Below are positions 25,395 to 37,332 of a DNA stretch of 64,000 bases, piece by piece. The first letter of the stretch is position 1; each line of letters starts with the position of its first letter. A model generated the notes under the pieces. The model was not told the origin of the DNA. It saw only the letters and a list, made by a program, of their open reading frames with translations, and ran no database searches. The stretch is from Bugulina stolonifera (lineage: Eukaryota; Bryozoa; Gymnolaemata; Cheilostomatida; Bugulidae): positions 11,224,223-11,288,222 of the forward strand of contig OW285197.1 of the NCBI GenBank assembly GCA_935421135.1. Reading direction: 5' to 3'. Position numbers and translations under genes: made by a program.

Positions 25395-25655
25395 CTGGAT
25401 CGCCACTACATAATGGTAGCAAAGAATCGCCATTCTTGGAGAGATTTTGGAACCAATATCTGATTTTGTGCTGTAACATGGATTACCAGGTTTGTACTTA
25501 AACCAACATTGAACAAATAAAAAACAGTTTATTTATTCAATGCTGGTATAAGTGCAAACTTGGTAATCCATGTTGCAGCACAAAACCAGATATTGGTTCC
25601 AAAATCTCTCCAAGAATGGCGATCCTTTACTAAAATTCTGCGGTGGTGGATCCAG
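25395..25655. mobile_element. Foldback element between the convergent genes
   Basis: Near-palindrome with arms of about 125 bp that differ at few positions and share, for example, 'ggagagattttggaaccaat'. The loop contains AATAAA on the plus strand (25516-25521) and AATAAATAAA on the minus strand (25528-25537), so it could supply poly(A) signals in both directions. No target duplication is certain. Confidence 0.8.
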
Positions 25656-25785
25656 GAATAGAGAGAGGGTGGCGCCCCAGTCATGTGTTTTGGTGGCCAG
25701 TGGCTATGGTTATCCAACAACAAGAGTCTTTGCATTTGTGATATCCGCACAGATTTAATACAACATGTACAGTACAACCACAAAG

Positions 25786-25791
25786 TTTATT
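25786..25791 (-). terminator. Probable poly(A) signal of gene B
   Basis: AATAAA on the minus strand, 176 bases past gene B's stop codon, the usual spacing range for a 3' UTR. Confidence 0.55.
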
Positions 25792-25967
25792 TAGTAATGC
25801 AAGACATAGTACACTAAAAATAATTATGATACCAACTAATATGTTGGCCTCCAGGTATCAAACAATGTAAAAATTCTATCTCTTCTATTTAATCTCTAAA
25901 AATTGACATGTACATATTGCGTATGACCTAGATAATTCTCAGGTTCTCTCATTAGCTTTCTTTAGTG

Positions 25968-28900
25968 TCAATTTTTACTGCCAGTAAACCCTTCGAACAG
26001 TTCCATATCACCACTAGAATTAATGGATCGTGATAAACTTTCTAGATAGTCAGAATCGTCACTCTGATGCTTGCTCTGTTCAGGATCATTCGCGGTTGGT
26101 GACACATCATCTTCTGCGAAAGTGCCAACGCCGATAAACGGATCAGGCTCCCATTTTCTTGCGGTACAAGCGGGGGTTGAGGCGCTACCTGTTTTCACTC
26201 TTTTTGGTGTACATTTCGTTTCACTGGCAGACTCTTTTGTGGCTGCGGCTATTCTTGTAGATTGGGCATCTTCTCTGATCCCAGGGTTGTCTCCAGGTAT
26301 AATAATTCTAGTTTGCGAACTTTTCTTGAGCGGTTTCTGTTTTGCAGCGCCCATAGCCACTTTCTTTTTCTTTTTAAGTCGAACTTCAATTGATACGGGA
26401 GGATCCCAGAACGGTTCAGTTTGAGTCAGAGAGCCTTCGGAAAGTTTGAACGGTCTGGATAAATCCTCTAATTTGACTCGTAGGAACGCCGATAACGATT
26501 GCGGAAGAAGATGAAAGGAACCTCTTTTTTCGAGGGACGCCAGATCCAACTCCTCCAATCTTTTCTACAAATTTAAATAAAATTAAACATTCGAAAGTTT
26601 TTTTTTATTAATTCTTTGCTAGGTCGACCCGGCACACTATTCTATATCCATCACTGGGTTTCCATGGTTCGGACTCAGCTCAGTCAACCAGCCAGTCAAT
26701 AGTTTATGGGATGGCTTAGTACACACTGCTAACCACTGCTATAATTACTGCAAGCTGTGAGCTAGTTTGAACATTGGAAGTGTAGCAATTACGTAGCTAT
26801 TCCAGTGTTTATAATTTGCAATAACGCTTCCATTCCTGGTATGTCGCTTCCATTCCTGGTATGTCGCCAGAAAGAGGTTGTTAGCAATATAGTGAGATAA
26901 AAATTAATGCCGACATTTTTTGTTATTCTGCATTTACTCAATGGGAAAAATATGTAGTCGCAGGCAATCACCACAGACTTTCTATAGAAATATTATCCTA
27001 TTCCACACAGAATTCAACTAAAGCTATGAGACATACATTTAATCAATGAGTAAGAGAGGGAAGGAGACTCATCTATGAGAATTTTGTGTTCGATGTGCTC
27101 TTCGGTTTAAAAATATGAGCACATGAGTCGCTGGCATTAAGCGAGTAGACAACTTCGTTGAATCGTGATGCGCTTCCTCATTGCTAAACAGGTATAAAAG
27201 CAATGCACATGTGCACAGCTCTGGCGCTTATTACGTCACAGTTATATCATTCAATAAAATTTATTTCTATGGAGAAATAAACATTATTGTTTATTGACAT
27301 GGCCTATAGTTTGAGCACTATTTTCATTTAGTGTGGGGATGTTGCAGAGCCCACAAACTAGCCTACCAACTAAATTGGTATCTGAACTATACACCATAAA
27401 TCAAATTAAGTATATGGAGTCCTGATGTTAGAGAAACCTGTTGCACAAATCACATGTAGCTCATTTTAACCCTGATTTCAGCGTTTGTACATTTTTTTAT
27501 TATGAAAGAGCAAAGTTTAAATTTGGATTCAAACTTCACCAATTGCAGCAAGTTTAAATCTATTAGTATTATTTTTGCTTATTTCTTGAGTATGTTGGTA
27601 TTTGCAAAAAGTGTCATTTCATGTTGAGACACGCAATTTTCTTCAAATCTGGCGAATTTACTTGCCGATATCTATCATATCCCACTGAAAGATGTAGTGT
27701 GTACATGTATATAGTCAGCCTATTCATTAGAGTGTTACCAATTGTTGACATTGTTTATAGTGTATTTTAATTTTAGCTAATGTGTGAATTTTATTTTTTT
27801 AAAAATATTCATCATCTTTTCTTCTGACTTTACAAAGTACCCGAGGCCCACATCGAACACTGGAAGCCCATTGTAGCACATATACAGGTTTCCATAAACG
27901 AGCCTCCTTCCTCTCTTACTCCTTGATTTAATTCTCATAGGTATGCACAGGGACTATATGATATCAAGCAGATTTTTCTGTTTTCTCCAAAACCCAGAGC
28001 CCACATTTCGAGAATATCATAGAAGGAAATCTAACACAGCATACAAAAATAATTATGTACTTCTAAAGATGGATATGAGAATATTTAAAGCATTAAAGCT
28101 CACCCATCCATTGCCAACTACTAAAGTTGTAAATTTGGTCTTAGTCAACACTCCACTACCTTCTTGGTGGTATAGTAAAGCACGCCCTATAGACCCATCG
28201 TGGTAGTCAATCGTTTTATTCATCAGGTAAATTGCCAACAATATTACCTATAAAAAATAAAATGAGTATAATAATGCGGTAATCCCCTTGTTTTCAAGCA
28301 TCTGTTCTAGAGAGTGCATCACCAGGTGGATGCTATTGTACAACAATATTATCTATTGGAGTTTTTATACTAAGATAATTATTGTCAAAATAGCAACCTT
28401 CAAGCTGTACAATAACTTAAATACAAACTGTAAGCTTAAAGATGAATTTAACTACCATATGTGCATGATTCATACTCATGTAATAATGTAAATTGGAAAA
28501 TTTTGGTGTGGGATAGTATTTTAATTATAAATAGTAATACAAGACGAGTATTAAAATATTAGGAGATAAATAAAAAGTATATCTTGTATTACTATTTATA
28601 AAAATGTAATAATGTGCTCCACAGTGATTTACACCCAATAGTTTTGCGACTACATCAATTTCCCCAGTACTTTGTCACAAAACAATCAAAAATCACCCAA
28701 TCTAAAGATACCATATGTTATATTGCATGAACACATGCTCTCAGTTTCTCAACAATGATCACACTCCCATGTCTACCACTACCCCCTACTTCTAACAGGC
28801 AAGCATGTAATTTTTATATAATATGGTGGTTACATGCTAAATTGTCATGGCAACAAGCCTATATGAACATAACTTACAGCGATGATATGGTCGTACAAAA

Positions 28901-31900
28901 TAGGCTGAGTTCCTGGTAGAAAGTATCTATTTAGAATAATTTTGAAAATCATTGGCGAGGCAGTTTCAGTTGGTTTTTCAATCAGCTTGTCTAGATGCTT
29001 GCAGATAGCTGTATAGGCTGGTGTCCTGGAAACCTGGTTGCCTGGTGAATTAGAAGCAGATTAGTCAAAAGTAAATTTATTTGTTGTCATACCTCTACAC
29101 TGTACATGTGCATGATACAGTAGTGGCAGTAGTGATAATGGTGGTGGTAGTGGTGGTGCTAGTAGTGGTAGCAATGCCGATAGTGGTAACAGTGGTGGTG
29201 GAGGCGGTAGTGGTGGCGGTGGTGGTAGCTTTGGTAGCAGCAGAGATGGTAGTTGAGGTTGTTGTAGTGGGAGCAATGAACACTTTTACATGATGTGAAA
29301 GCGTTTATATGGATTAAAATTTCAATGATGCTTATAGAGTAATACAAAATGCACTATTCTGAATTTTGTTTTTTATAATTCAGCAATGTTCCTGTTACTA
29401 CCATGACATCATCAGAGGAAGATACATGTAAATGGTGGAAAATAAGAACATCCTTAAAATATGTTTTATCATTTTTCCTCTAATGATGATAAGACAAAGA
29501 AAGAATATCTCAAAGCATATTACATGCATGCGATCTTACAGATTAGTATTGTATAGCCATCCAATTAATCTCATAGCAGCTAAGAAATTAGTGAATTACT
29601 ATAATGAAAAAAATTGTACTCTGGTGAGATTCGAGCCCATGTTCCTATGAATGATAGTCAAGCACTCTGCCACTACACTATCAGGTTCACAGTGACTGCA
29701 TAGAGAAAACTACATGTAGCTGCTAAAGTGAGGGTACACAGCCATATGATCACTAAAGTTGAGGTGGGTACACACTGTATACTCCCGTATAACCACTCTT
29801 CGAACACTGGGACTTCAACATGAATTTATCAATACTTACACATGAATCGTACGACTTTATGCAGGTTACTGTCTTTAAAGTGTCGGTAGCGTTTGGCGTA
29901 CATCTCCAATATCTCATCCTTAGCACCATGCTCATTTCCACTCATGCTGGGAACATACACAATCTCTACGTAAGTTCAAACCATGCCATTGAAGGAAATA
30001 TTTTGCTACTTTTTCGTAAATGCACACACATAATGTATTTAAATAATATATTATGGTAACATAAAGAAATGACTCTATACAACTTGGCCTGGGCATTTTT
30101 CAAGTGACAAAATAACTTACTAATTTACTGGGTAAATAAATTTTCTTGAAACCCGAGGTTTCACTGGACTCTGTTTCTCAGTCAATATTTGCAGATTTGA
30201 TATTAAAAGTATTAAACCAATTGTTATGTCTGTAATGCAGTTAATTCTGAGGTACGTGATTCTATAATATTAAATTTGACAGCATCTTTTTACATTTACA
30301 ATGCAATGTGTTTTCTGCAGTTAGTCGTTTTCTGCAGTTAGTCGGTTTCTGCAGTTAGTCGTTTTCTGCAGTTAGTCGTTTTCTGCAGTTAGCCATTTTC
30401 TGCAGTTAATCGTAGATTTACTATTATTGTTGCAATATATCATTAGTTTTAAGGCTTATACCTGTCACAGAAAAAGGAATAGAGGAAATGGTTGGTGTTG
30501 ATGTTATCAGCAACTTGGGATTCCATGGAAGATTTGAAATAGCTGTTCATTTCTAATCCTTCGAAGATGTCAGCATTAATATTTATAATTTGTTGTGGAT
30601 CAGTCAGAGCTGTATATTGGGTGACCCACATTTCCTGTAAAACAAATTATTTTAAATGTTGACTGCGCAGGGTAGATGAGATGAATATAAACTACAATTT
30701 GAATTGCCTCACAAGGTTTTATCTCTTGCACTGGTGACATAAATAGTAATGTTCCATTACACCACCTAGCACAAAAAAAATAAAGATTTTGAATCATATT
30801 ATTAATACTATATAAGCTTTGATTCAGCAACAAAATTGAATGTCTTGCACATGCTTTGAAATAGTGAAAAATCCTCTGCTATAGTAGTTGTACATTTAAT
30901 ATATGCCTACTTTAGGCATAAGTTAGTTCAGTAACGAAAGGTATTATGGGATTGTGACGTTTGAGTTTTGTGTTTATCTATGCTGCTTTGCTGACGACGT
31001 TCTGTGAATTTTTGTAGCAGGCAGCGTTTCATTTGTGCGTAAACTGTACAATAAATAGTTCTAGGATAGTATTGGCAAGAAGAAACAGCAAACTACTTCC
31101 TTTGCAAAACAAAACAGAGGAGACAGAGAAGAGAAGAGAAACAGAACAAATAGAAGAGCAAGACGGTTCAGCAGTTAAGGTAAAAACACTTACTATGTGT
31201 CGCGAAAGGGCTATTGCATAGCCCTGCTCATCATATAACTTTGTATAGTTAACCCACTTTAGAATATTGCCGATTCGCCCCCAACCTTGGGGTCCGGCAG
31301 CTTGTAGCAACTCTGCATTTAGGCATAGCATCTAAAAACACACAAATCATGTTAGTACAGAAGCAACCTCCCTTTTTATAAAGATTTCTAGCAATTGAGG
31401 TGGGGCCAGGTATTTTTTGCATGAAACTCTTAATTATACATAAATATTTTGATATGCAAGTTTCTACACCTCACATAGTGCCAGTATAGTTGTTGTGGTC
31501 AATTGATTTATCGTGCAAGTAAAAATAACAAACATTTGTCAGATCGCCATTGATAAGCCGGAAAAGATTGCTTTAGTGTTAGTGCTCATGCGTGACGGCA
31601 GACACTGTCCAATTAGAAGTGGTTGTGCCTGCGGATTTCTATAGTAACCACAATAACAACAGCTGCACATGGCCAAATAGCAGTTACTAGTATTACTAGC
31701 CATAACTAGCAATACTAGATACATGTAGTTATAATATTGTTGATTAGGATTGCTACTGCTATAATGCCCTAATGGCTATATGAATTGAGTTGTGGGAGGT
31801 TTGTAATGTGTTAGACTGAGGTAATACAACAGCTACAACAATAGATAGTTGTTGGTTTGACTGCTGTGAAAATATCAAAGACACACCAGTTATTCTCTTC

Positions 31901-34900
31901 ACCATATTAACCCCCAAAAGTGAGGAATAGGTGTGAATGTGTTCTGATGTGCTGCATATAGAAAACTGGTCTCAACATTCACTCAGGGAGAACTTGTGTC
32001 CCTTTTCCTAACTAGTATTCTTCAAAATTGATGAACAAACTGGCTCTAGCAACTAAAAGTCATCAATACTTCATTACTCTAGGTATTTTGGTGCATGTAA
32101 TACACCTATATCTATATACATGTACAGTAGATAATATACCCATACATACATGTACATCCTTCTACTATATAACATAGGCTACTTGCAGTATTAGAGAGCA
32201 ATATTCAATGAATCATGCTACATGCAATATCAACAGGGAAGTAGACCAAAAAGTCGTTGGCTCTCAAATTCGCCATGTGTGTTCATAAGTAGTGTAATTT
32301 ATTTATTTCCTGCTTTTAGTACTGAACATAACTAATAGTGGTAGGTGAAATAAACTACATAATAATGTTACATTTTGATGTTAAATTGCAAACTATTGAT
32401 GTTTTAAGTAAATTACATATTCATGCTACATAAGTATAATATGTGGTTATTGCTCTATATTTAAAGTGTGATCAAATTGTCAATAGATTTAATAAACCGA
32501 ACGAAATCATAAAATCACCAAGTCGATCAGAAAGTGTGCATGCTGAAAGTCCTGTGTCACCATAGGCAAGCATTATTTGCTAATTTATATAAAATGATCA
32601 GACAAAACCATAACCATGCCCACTTAGGAAGTTCCTTACAAACACTAGCAGTTAAAACAAGTAATCTCTGTACACTGGGCTGTTACTACATGTAGGGGGC
32701 CTACTTACAATAATTATGTAGTTGTATCTAGGAAACGTAGAAGGGGTATTAGATAAAATTCATGGGGATCAAGAAGAGAAAAATGCCAAAGGGGAGCCTC
32801 AGAGTCAGCATGATAGACCATGATGATGCCAGATATTAGGAAGAGGCAAGGTGTTTTTTGATTGAATAACTTGCAAAGTATTTTACATAAAAACACATTT
32901 GTGTGACAGCCTCTAACTTTCCACATAATTGAAACCAAAATTATAGTAACACTAAGTAACATAAAAAACTGTAAAAGATAATAATTGGGCATTACAACAC
33001 ACCAACTGCTTGTATAACATTCACATGTACAAGCCAACTAAACCCAGTCTTCAGGCTACTAACATCCTTGGGTCCCAACTACAGTGCCTATATTATGCAT
33101 ATTCAGTACTATTAATAGGGACATGTATTATAGGCCTATAATTTCAAAGATTTATGATTTAATACTTCTTAACCTCCTAGTAGATATACACGTAGGCCCT
33201 CATATATATGCATCTCGGCTTACATCTATATATCCTAAATATGCAGATGAATGCTTATAACTGATTTAACAACAAATACTCCCCTATAGAAATATTGCAA
33301 GCGTTCACTGGTCACTATAAGAAACATAAACTCATGAAACCGCAAGCTGGGAATTAATACTTGTACATGTACATTATCAATTGATATACCAATCAGTTTC
33401 TCAGAGGTGGAGGGTGGTTCTAAGGTGAACTATCACATTGCAGACTAATCCAAGCAGCACCGAATTGGCCACTGGATTCCTAGGCTGCATCCTCAGATCA
33501 TTGATGCAACATGTTTTGTACCTGCATGCATATCTAGTAATGCAACCAGAAGTAATGCATTTCTACCAAGTTTTGAAAGCAACTCTGATGGCAGTATTTG
33601 AGTGTTTTTATCAACTTCTAAAAGGCCTCTTAGTCTCCGAGGTCACTTTAATTTGTATAGTATTTTCATTAACTGGATTATTATTGTTGCTGCTCACAAC
33701 TCTTCATGCCTAGCCTATTGGTGTAGGATGTAAACAAGTAGGAAATGTAGATAGAGAGGTGTAGGATAATGGTGTACAAATCTATGACTTGTATGTTCAT
33801 AGGAATCTCACAAGTTCAGTAGCGGATATTAACAGATATTTTTCAAACTATTCCTAACTTCATGCTATTTTAAAATGTGTTCCTTTGTTAAATGTTACAT
33901 TATGTAATTTAAACAGAGTTTCTCAAACACATTAGAAGTGTGTGATAGTGGTGTCCTGGTTATACATAACAATTTTCGAAATCGATAGAATCTGTACAAT
34001 AGTACTAAAACTTGCCATTATACCTAGAACTGGCACCTTAGGAGGTGTAGAAATGTCATTTTTGAAATCAGCACAAAATTCTGATCTAGATACATGTTTT
34101 TTTATGTGGCCCCACTTCGATTGCTAGAACGGCTATTTTTTTTCAAGATATCCAGAGGTTGCTTCTGTACTATGTATGAATACTTGAAATTTTGCTTCTC
34201 ACTTTGTAGGGTGCCAATTTGACAGAAAGAAGAACGTCCTTCAAGCATTCTGTTCAGGTAACTTTAACTAATTTGCTTATTTCAAGGTTATTTTATATAA
34301 TTTGTTACATGGAAATATGTCATGGAGGGGGGTTTATACCCACAGTTTTCACTATACACAAGGTAAAACAGTAACTCAGACTTGCCGTAATGATTCTGTC
34401 GTTGCATTCAGTAACACCATTTCCAGAAAACAAAAGCTTATTCATCATAACTCTGTATCGGTATTCAACCAAGGTGACATTTTCTTCATCTGTCGACAAG
34501 TTGGACAGCACTACTTCCCTTAGTATGTGATAGAACCCCTGCCTCTTTACTTTCAAAGCTGCTCAATTGATAAAAAAAATAGAAACGTTATTTCATGCAA
34601 TATACGGCTATAAAGCACCAGTAGCTACTAGAGTACAGCGCAGGTAAATAAAGTACAATGCAGGTACATAGAGTGCAACTAAGGTAAATACAACAAGGCA
34701 GCAAACCAATTTTTACCAAATTTATTCGAGCATGTAAATGTTGTATGAAGTTTGAGCCAATCATGTGACTTAACCATTGAACCCGCTATTGTCTTAAAAT
34801 ATATTGGTCCATATTGGTGTTATATTCGACATTGTGGTGCTGTTCTCCATCCCTCCCCCACCCTGTTACAGATTGTGGTAAAGTTCACTGTTTATTTTAC

Positions 34901-37332
34901 TTGTATGAGTGACATGAACACACTAGACTGAGAGAACTTGACTTCCCCTGCAGGTGTGTGTGAGAATGCTGACATGAGGTGGATGGGCACCTGCACTATC
35001 CTGCCACAGTCAAAAGTTATACCTTATGTCTTTTTAAAGGTAGGTTCTATCAGCTTTTATATTTCGAGATTAGCAATATTGGAACATCCTGGGAACTAAT
35101 TCTGTGAACTAGTAGCCCTTTCAGACTGCCGTTTATACTCACCACAACTATATTATATATTATATTCATGGCCGTAACTATCTAGGCGGCTCAGGCGGCC
35201 CTAGCCGCCTGAACTTTTTGTTAAAAGAAGAAAAAATTTAGCTAATATCGGAAGGCATAGTTACCGAGCCCCACATGATATAAACATACTCTAATGAAAA
35301 TAATGCTACTATGTGTATCATTACATTAATGGCTAATTTTTGCGTGAAGCCACTGCTGATTTGATAGCGTAATTGGTAGAGTGCTTGGTCTTCATGCATA
35401 GAGACACGAGTTCGAATCCCACTGGGGGACAATTTTTTTCATTTTAGTAATTCACTCAATTTGTTAGCTATACAATGACAATACTAATCTCATCTGTAAG
35501 ATAGGATCACTGCATGTGTAATTCTGTATTCAACAATAGGAAATGCCCTAAGACTGCATGCACAGTGTGCCCACCCACCTCATTTGTTCCACTTCTAACA
35601 CTGTTCTTCAGGGTTTGGGAACCCTAGAATACCACTCTCCATCTCTATCCATCAACTAAATTTGCACTATTTCCCGTCTTATTAATGTGTGTACATTTTT
35701 AGGCCTAAGTCATGTAATGATGTAAAGGACTACAATGGTACGTCATGGCCAAGCCAAACAGAGAAGCACTATTTTGCAGTATACTAATTTGAAGTTTACT
35801 ATTTGCAGATTAGGCTACTATGCAACATTTTGTACTTTTGTACCATCACGTATAGCTCAAATATGCATCAAAATGGCTGTTTTTGTGTGAATTTTCAAAA
35901 ATTTTCTTGTGGGAGGTGCCCCACCCTCCTTCCCCCATCCCACACACACCCTCCCCACACTGCTACTGTTAGCCAGTCCAATTTTGGCCGCCTCAACTTT
36001 TTCAAGAAAGTTACCCCCCTGATATTATAGTGACATGCTTCAATGATCGATAGGGGTCAACGAGTTCAACAAACTGAACTTTGAACTCCGTCGCTAACTG
36101 ACAACTGCCAGTGTTGGCCGCTAGCCACTAGTAGTTAGTATAAACTGCAGTCTGAAAGGGCTTTAAGTATGTATTTTGAGTTTGGCAAAGCTGTCATGTT
36201 TAAATTTGAACAACTCCATGACAGCTGTGGTTCCCATTGAGATCAGTTTAGGTGAGACAATGAGATACGCAATGCAACTGGTTGTTTGTATACAAGTCAT
36301 ATTAGACAAGCAAAGTTGATCAAATTTGCACAAATTTACAATTTCCAATAAAAGGCAGTCACAGCATGCTGTTGTCTTAACCAGCACCTTAAATTCAAAA
36401 TGAGCCCACCGGGTTCCAAAATATAGTTTTATTATTTTCATTTTATGGTCATGTATCACCCATTTCACATACACTACTTACCATAATCTATTAGCAGTGC
36501 TCCCAGTGGCCTTCCTTTGTGGTAAAATCTACTAGTACCACTTCTTATGGGTGCTAGAGTAGCATCGCTGCCAATAAAAGAGCATTCACCTGCACAATTT
36601 GCTAAACATATTATTGCATTACAATGTTGTATAGAGTCACAGTAAAATTGAATTACGAGTAATACAACAGCCTCATCTGTTATGAAGCAGGTTTGGTTGG
36701 GCAGCACAGAAGTTAAAGATGAAGAGAGAAGTGGTTTTCTGTAAAATTTGGGGAAAATGTCAAAGAAATTATTTTATCTTCGCTTAGCAAAGGCCTAATT
36801 CTTTCAAAGTAGTTCATTCATCTTTGCACTTTTATATTCTCATATGCCTTTGTTAGAATGGGACACGAAATAATCGGCATAGAAAAACACATTAAAGAAC
36901 ATTGGACGTTAAATTTACATGTACAATGTACAATGTACAATGTACAATGTACATGTATATAAAAGAATTGGTCAAACCACAATACATGTAAGGAGCAGTG
37001 ATAAGAATTTAACTATAAAATTGCAAGGTACTGATATTCGACAAAACTGCTGCGTACCCGCTGTATGCAAACTACAGTTTTGCTCAAATTCTACACAAAT
37101 TTCTGACTTATGTCATTTATATAATAGAGACTAGAGAGTCTTACCTTTCATCCCTGCATTCATCGGTGATGTACAATAGTATATCAGCAAGACTTGTAGC
37201 TCCAACCTGTGCTGGCTCATTCACTCTAGGATCGGCTAACAGTTCTGGCGACACTGTATCATTGCTGGCAATTTGAATTTTCCTAGCCTTCCTTCTTTTT
37301 GTTCCAAGTATACATGGCTCATCTACACTCAT
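25968..37332 (-). CDS. Gene B: tandem Bcl-2-like protein with basic tail
   Basis: Nine exons in coding order: 37332-37145, 36738-36482, 34558-34386, 31331-31194, 30634-30462, 29946-29840, 29041-28878, 28247-28104, 26564-25968; 646 codons, with the same phases as gene A (2,1,0,0,2,1,0,0). Exons 3 (173 bp) and 4 (138 bp) have the same lengths in both genes. Core 1: alpha1-like AVVLLVIQFYCDSI, BH3-like GALLIDYGA (about 142-150), a clear BH1-like GWGRIGNILKW (222-232), WVTQY and BH2-like INADIFEGL (271-279). Core 2: alpha1-like FLYSFFCDSM, alpha4-BH1-like ILYDHIIA, and BH2-like VVGNGW ending at residue 448 exactly at an intron. The tail holds KKKKKVAMGAAKQKPLKK, a possible nuclear signal, then an acidic Ser-rich end. 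No membrane anchor is seen. Exon 3 ends at a GC donor. Bcl-2 membership is inferred from motif order and intron position. Confidence 0.62.
29107..29275. repeat. GGT/GTA-rich trinucleotide tract
   Basis: Imperfect run of ggt/agt triplets in gene B intron 6. All the low-complexity Val, Pro or Thr ORFs on both strands come from this tract. Confidence 0.9.
29583..29698 (-). mobile_element. tRNA-derived SINE, family B
   Basis: The reverse complement shows a tRNA-like A box (TAGTGGCAGAGTGCTTGACT) and B box (GGGCTCGAATCTC), followed by a T-rich stretch ('atttttttcatta'). The same layout is seen at 35355-35455. It lies in gene B intron 6. Confidence 0.65.
30311..30413. repeat. 17-bp tandem repeat, six copies
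   Basis: Unit 'ttttctgcagttagtcg' repeated six times with few changes, in gene B intron 5. Each unit contains a PstI-type CTGCAG palindrome. Confidence 0.95.
31018..33713 (+). CDS. Possible nested gene inside gene B introns (low confidence)
   Basis: Two exon-like plus-strand segments are compatible in phase. 31018-31179 runs from a TTTTTGTAG acceptor to an AAG/GTAAAA donor and encodes a charged Glu/Arg-rich helix. 33444-33713 runs from a TTGCAG acceptor to a stop and ends in a strong hydrophobic segment (VTLICIVFSLTGLLLLLL) a few residues from the C-terminus, as in a tail-anchored protein. No start exon was found. The segments do not overlap gene B exon 4 (31194-31331). They may be chance ORFs. 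Confidence 0.25.
35114..36162. mobile_element. 1.05-kb inverted-repeat transposon in gene B intron 2
   Basis: Ends AGCCCTTTCAGACTGC and its complement (36147-36162), with further pairing into GTTTATACT. The interior has two related GGCCGCCT blocks (about 35190 and 35985) and a family-B SINE. No transposase is seen. Flanking duplication is unclear (at most TA-like). Confidence 0.7.
35355..35455 (+). mobile_element. tRNA-derived SINE, family B, nested copy
   Basis: A-box region TAGCGTAATTGGTAGAGTGC and B box GAGTTCGAATCCC, then 'aatttttttcattttag'. It sits inside the 35114-36162 transposon, so the SINE inserted later. Confidence 0.7.
36917..36958. repeat. Short 8-bp tandem repeat (acaatgta)
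   Basis: Four direct copies of 'acaatgta' flanked by ACATGTA palindromes, upstream of gene B exon 2 in intron 1. The motif family ACATGTA is frequent across the window. Confidence 0.8.

Noticed and set aside
29061..29293. Pro-, Val- and Thr-rich ORFs
   Set aside because: Artefacts of the GGT-rich tract.
5460..30413. Search for CRISPR-like arrays among short direct repeats
   Set aside because: The tandem repeats have no unique spacers and the sequence is clearly eukaryotic.
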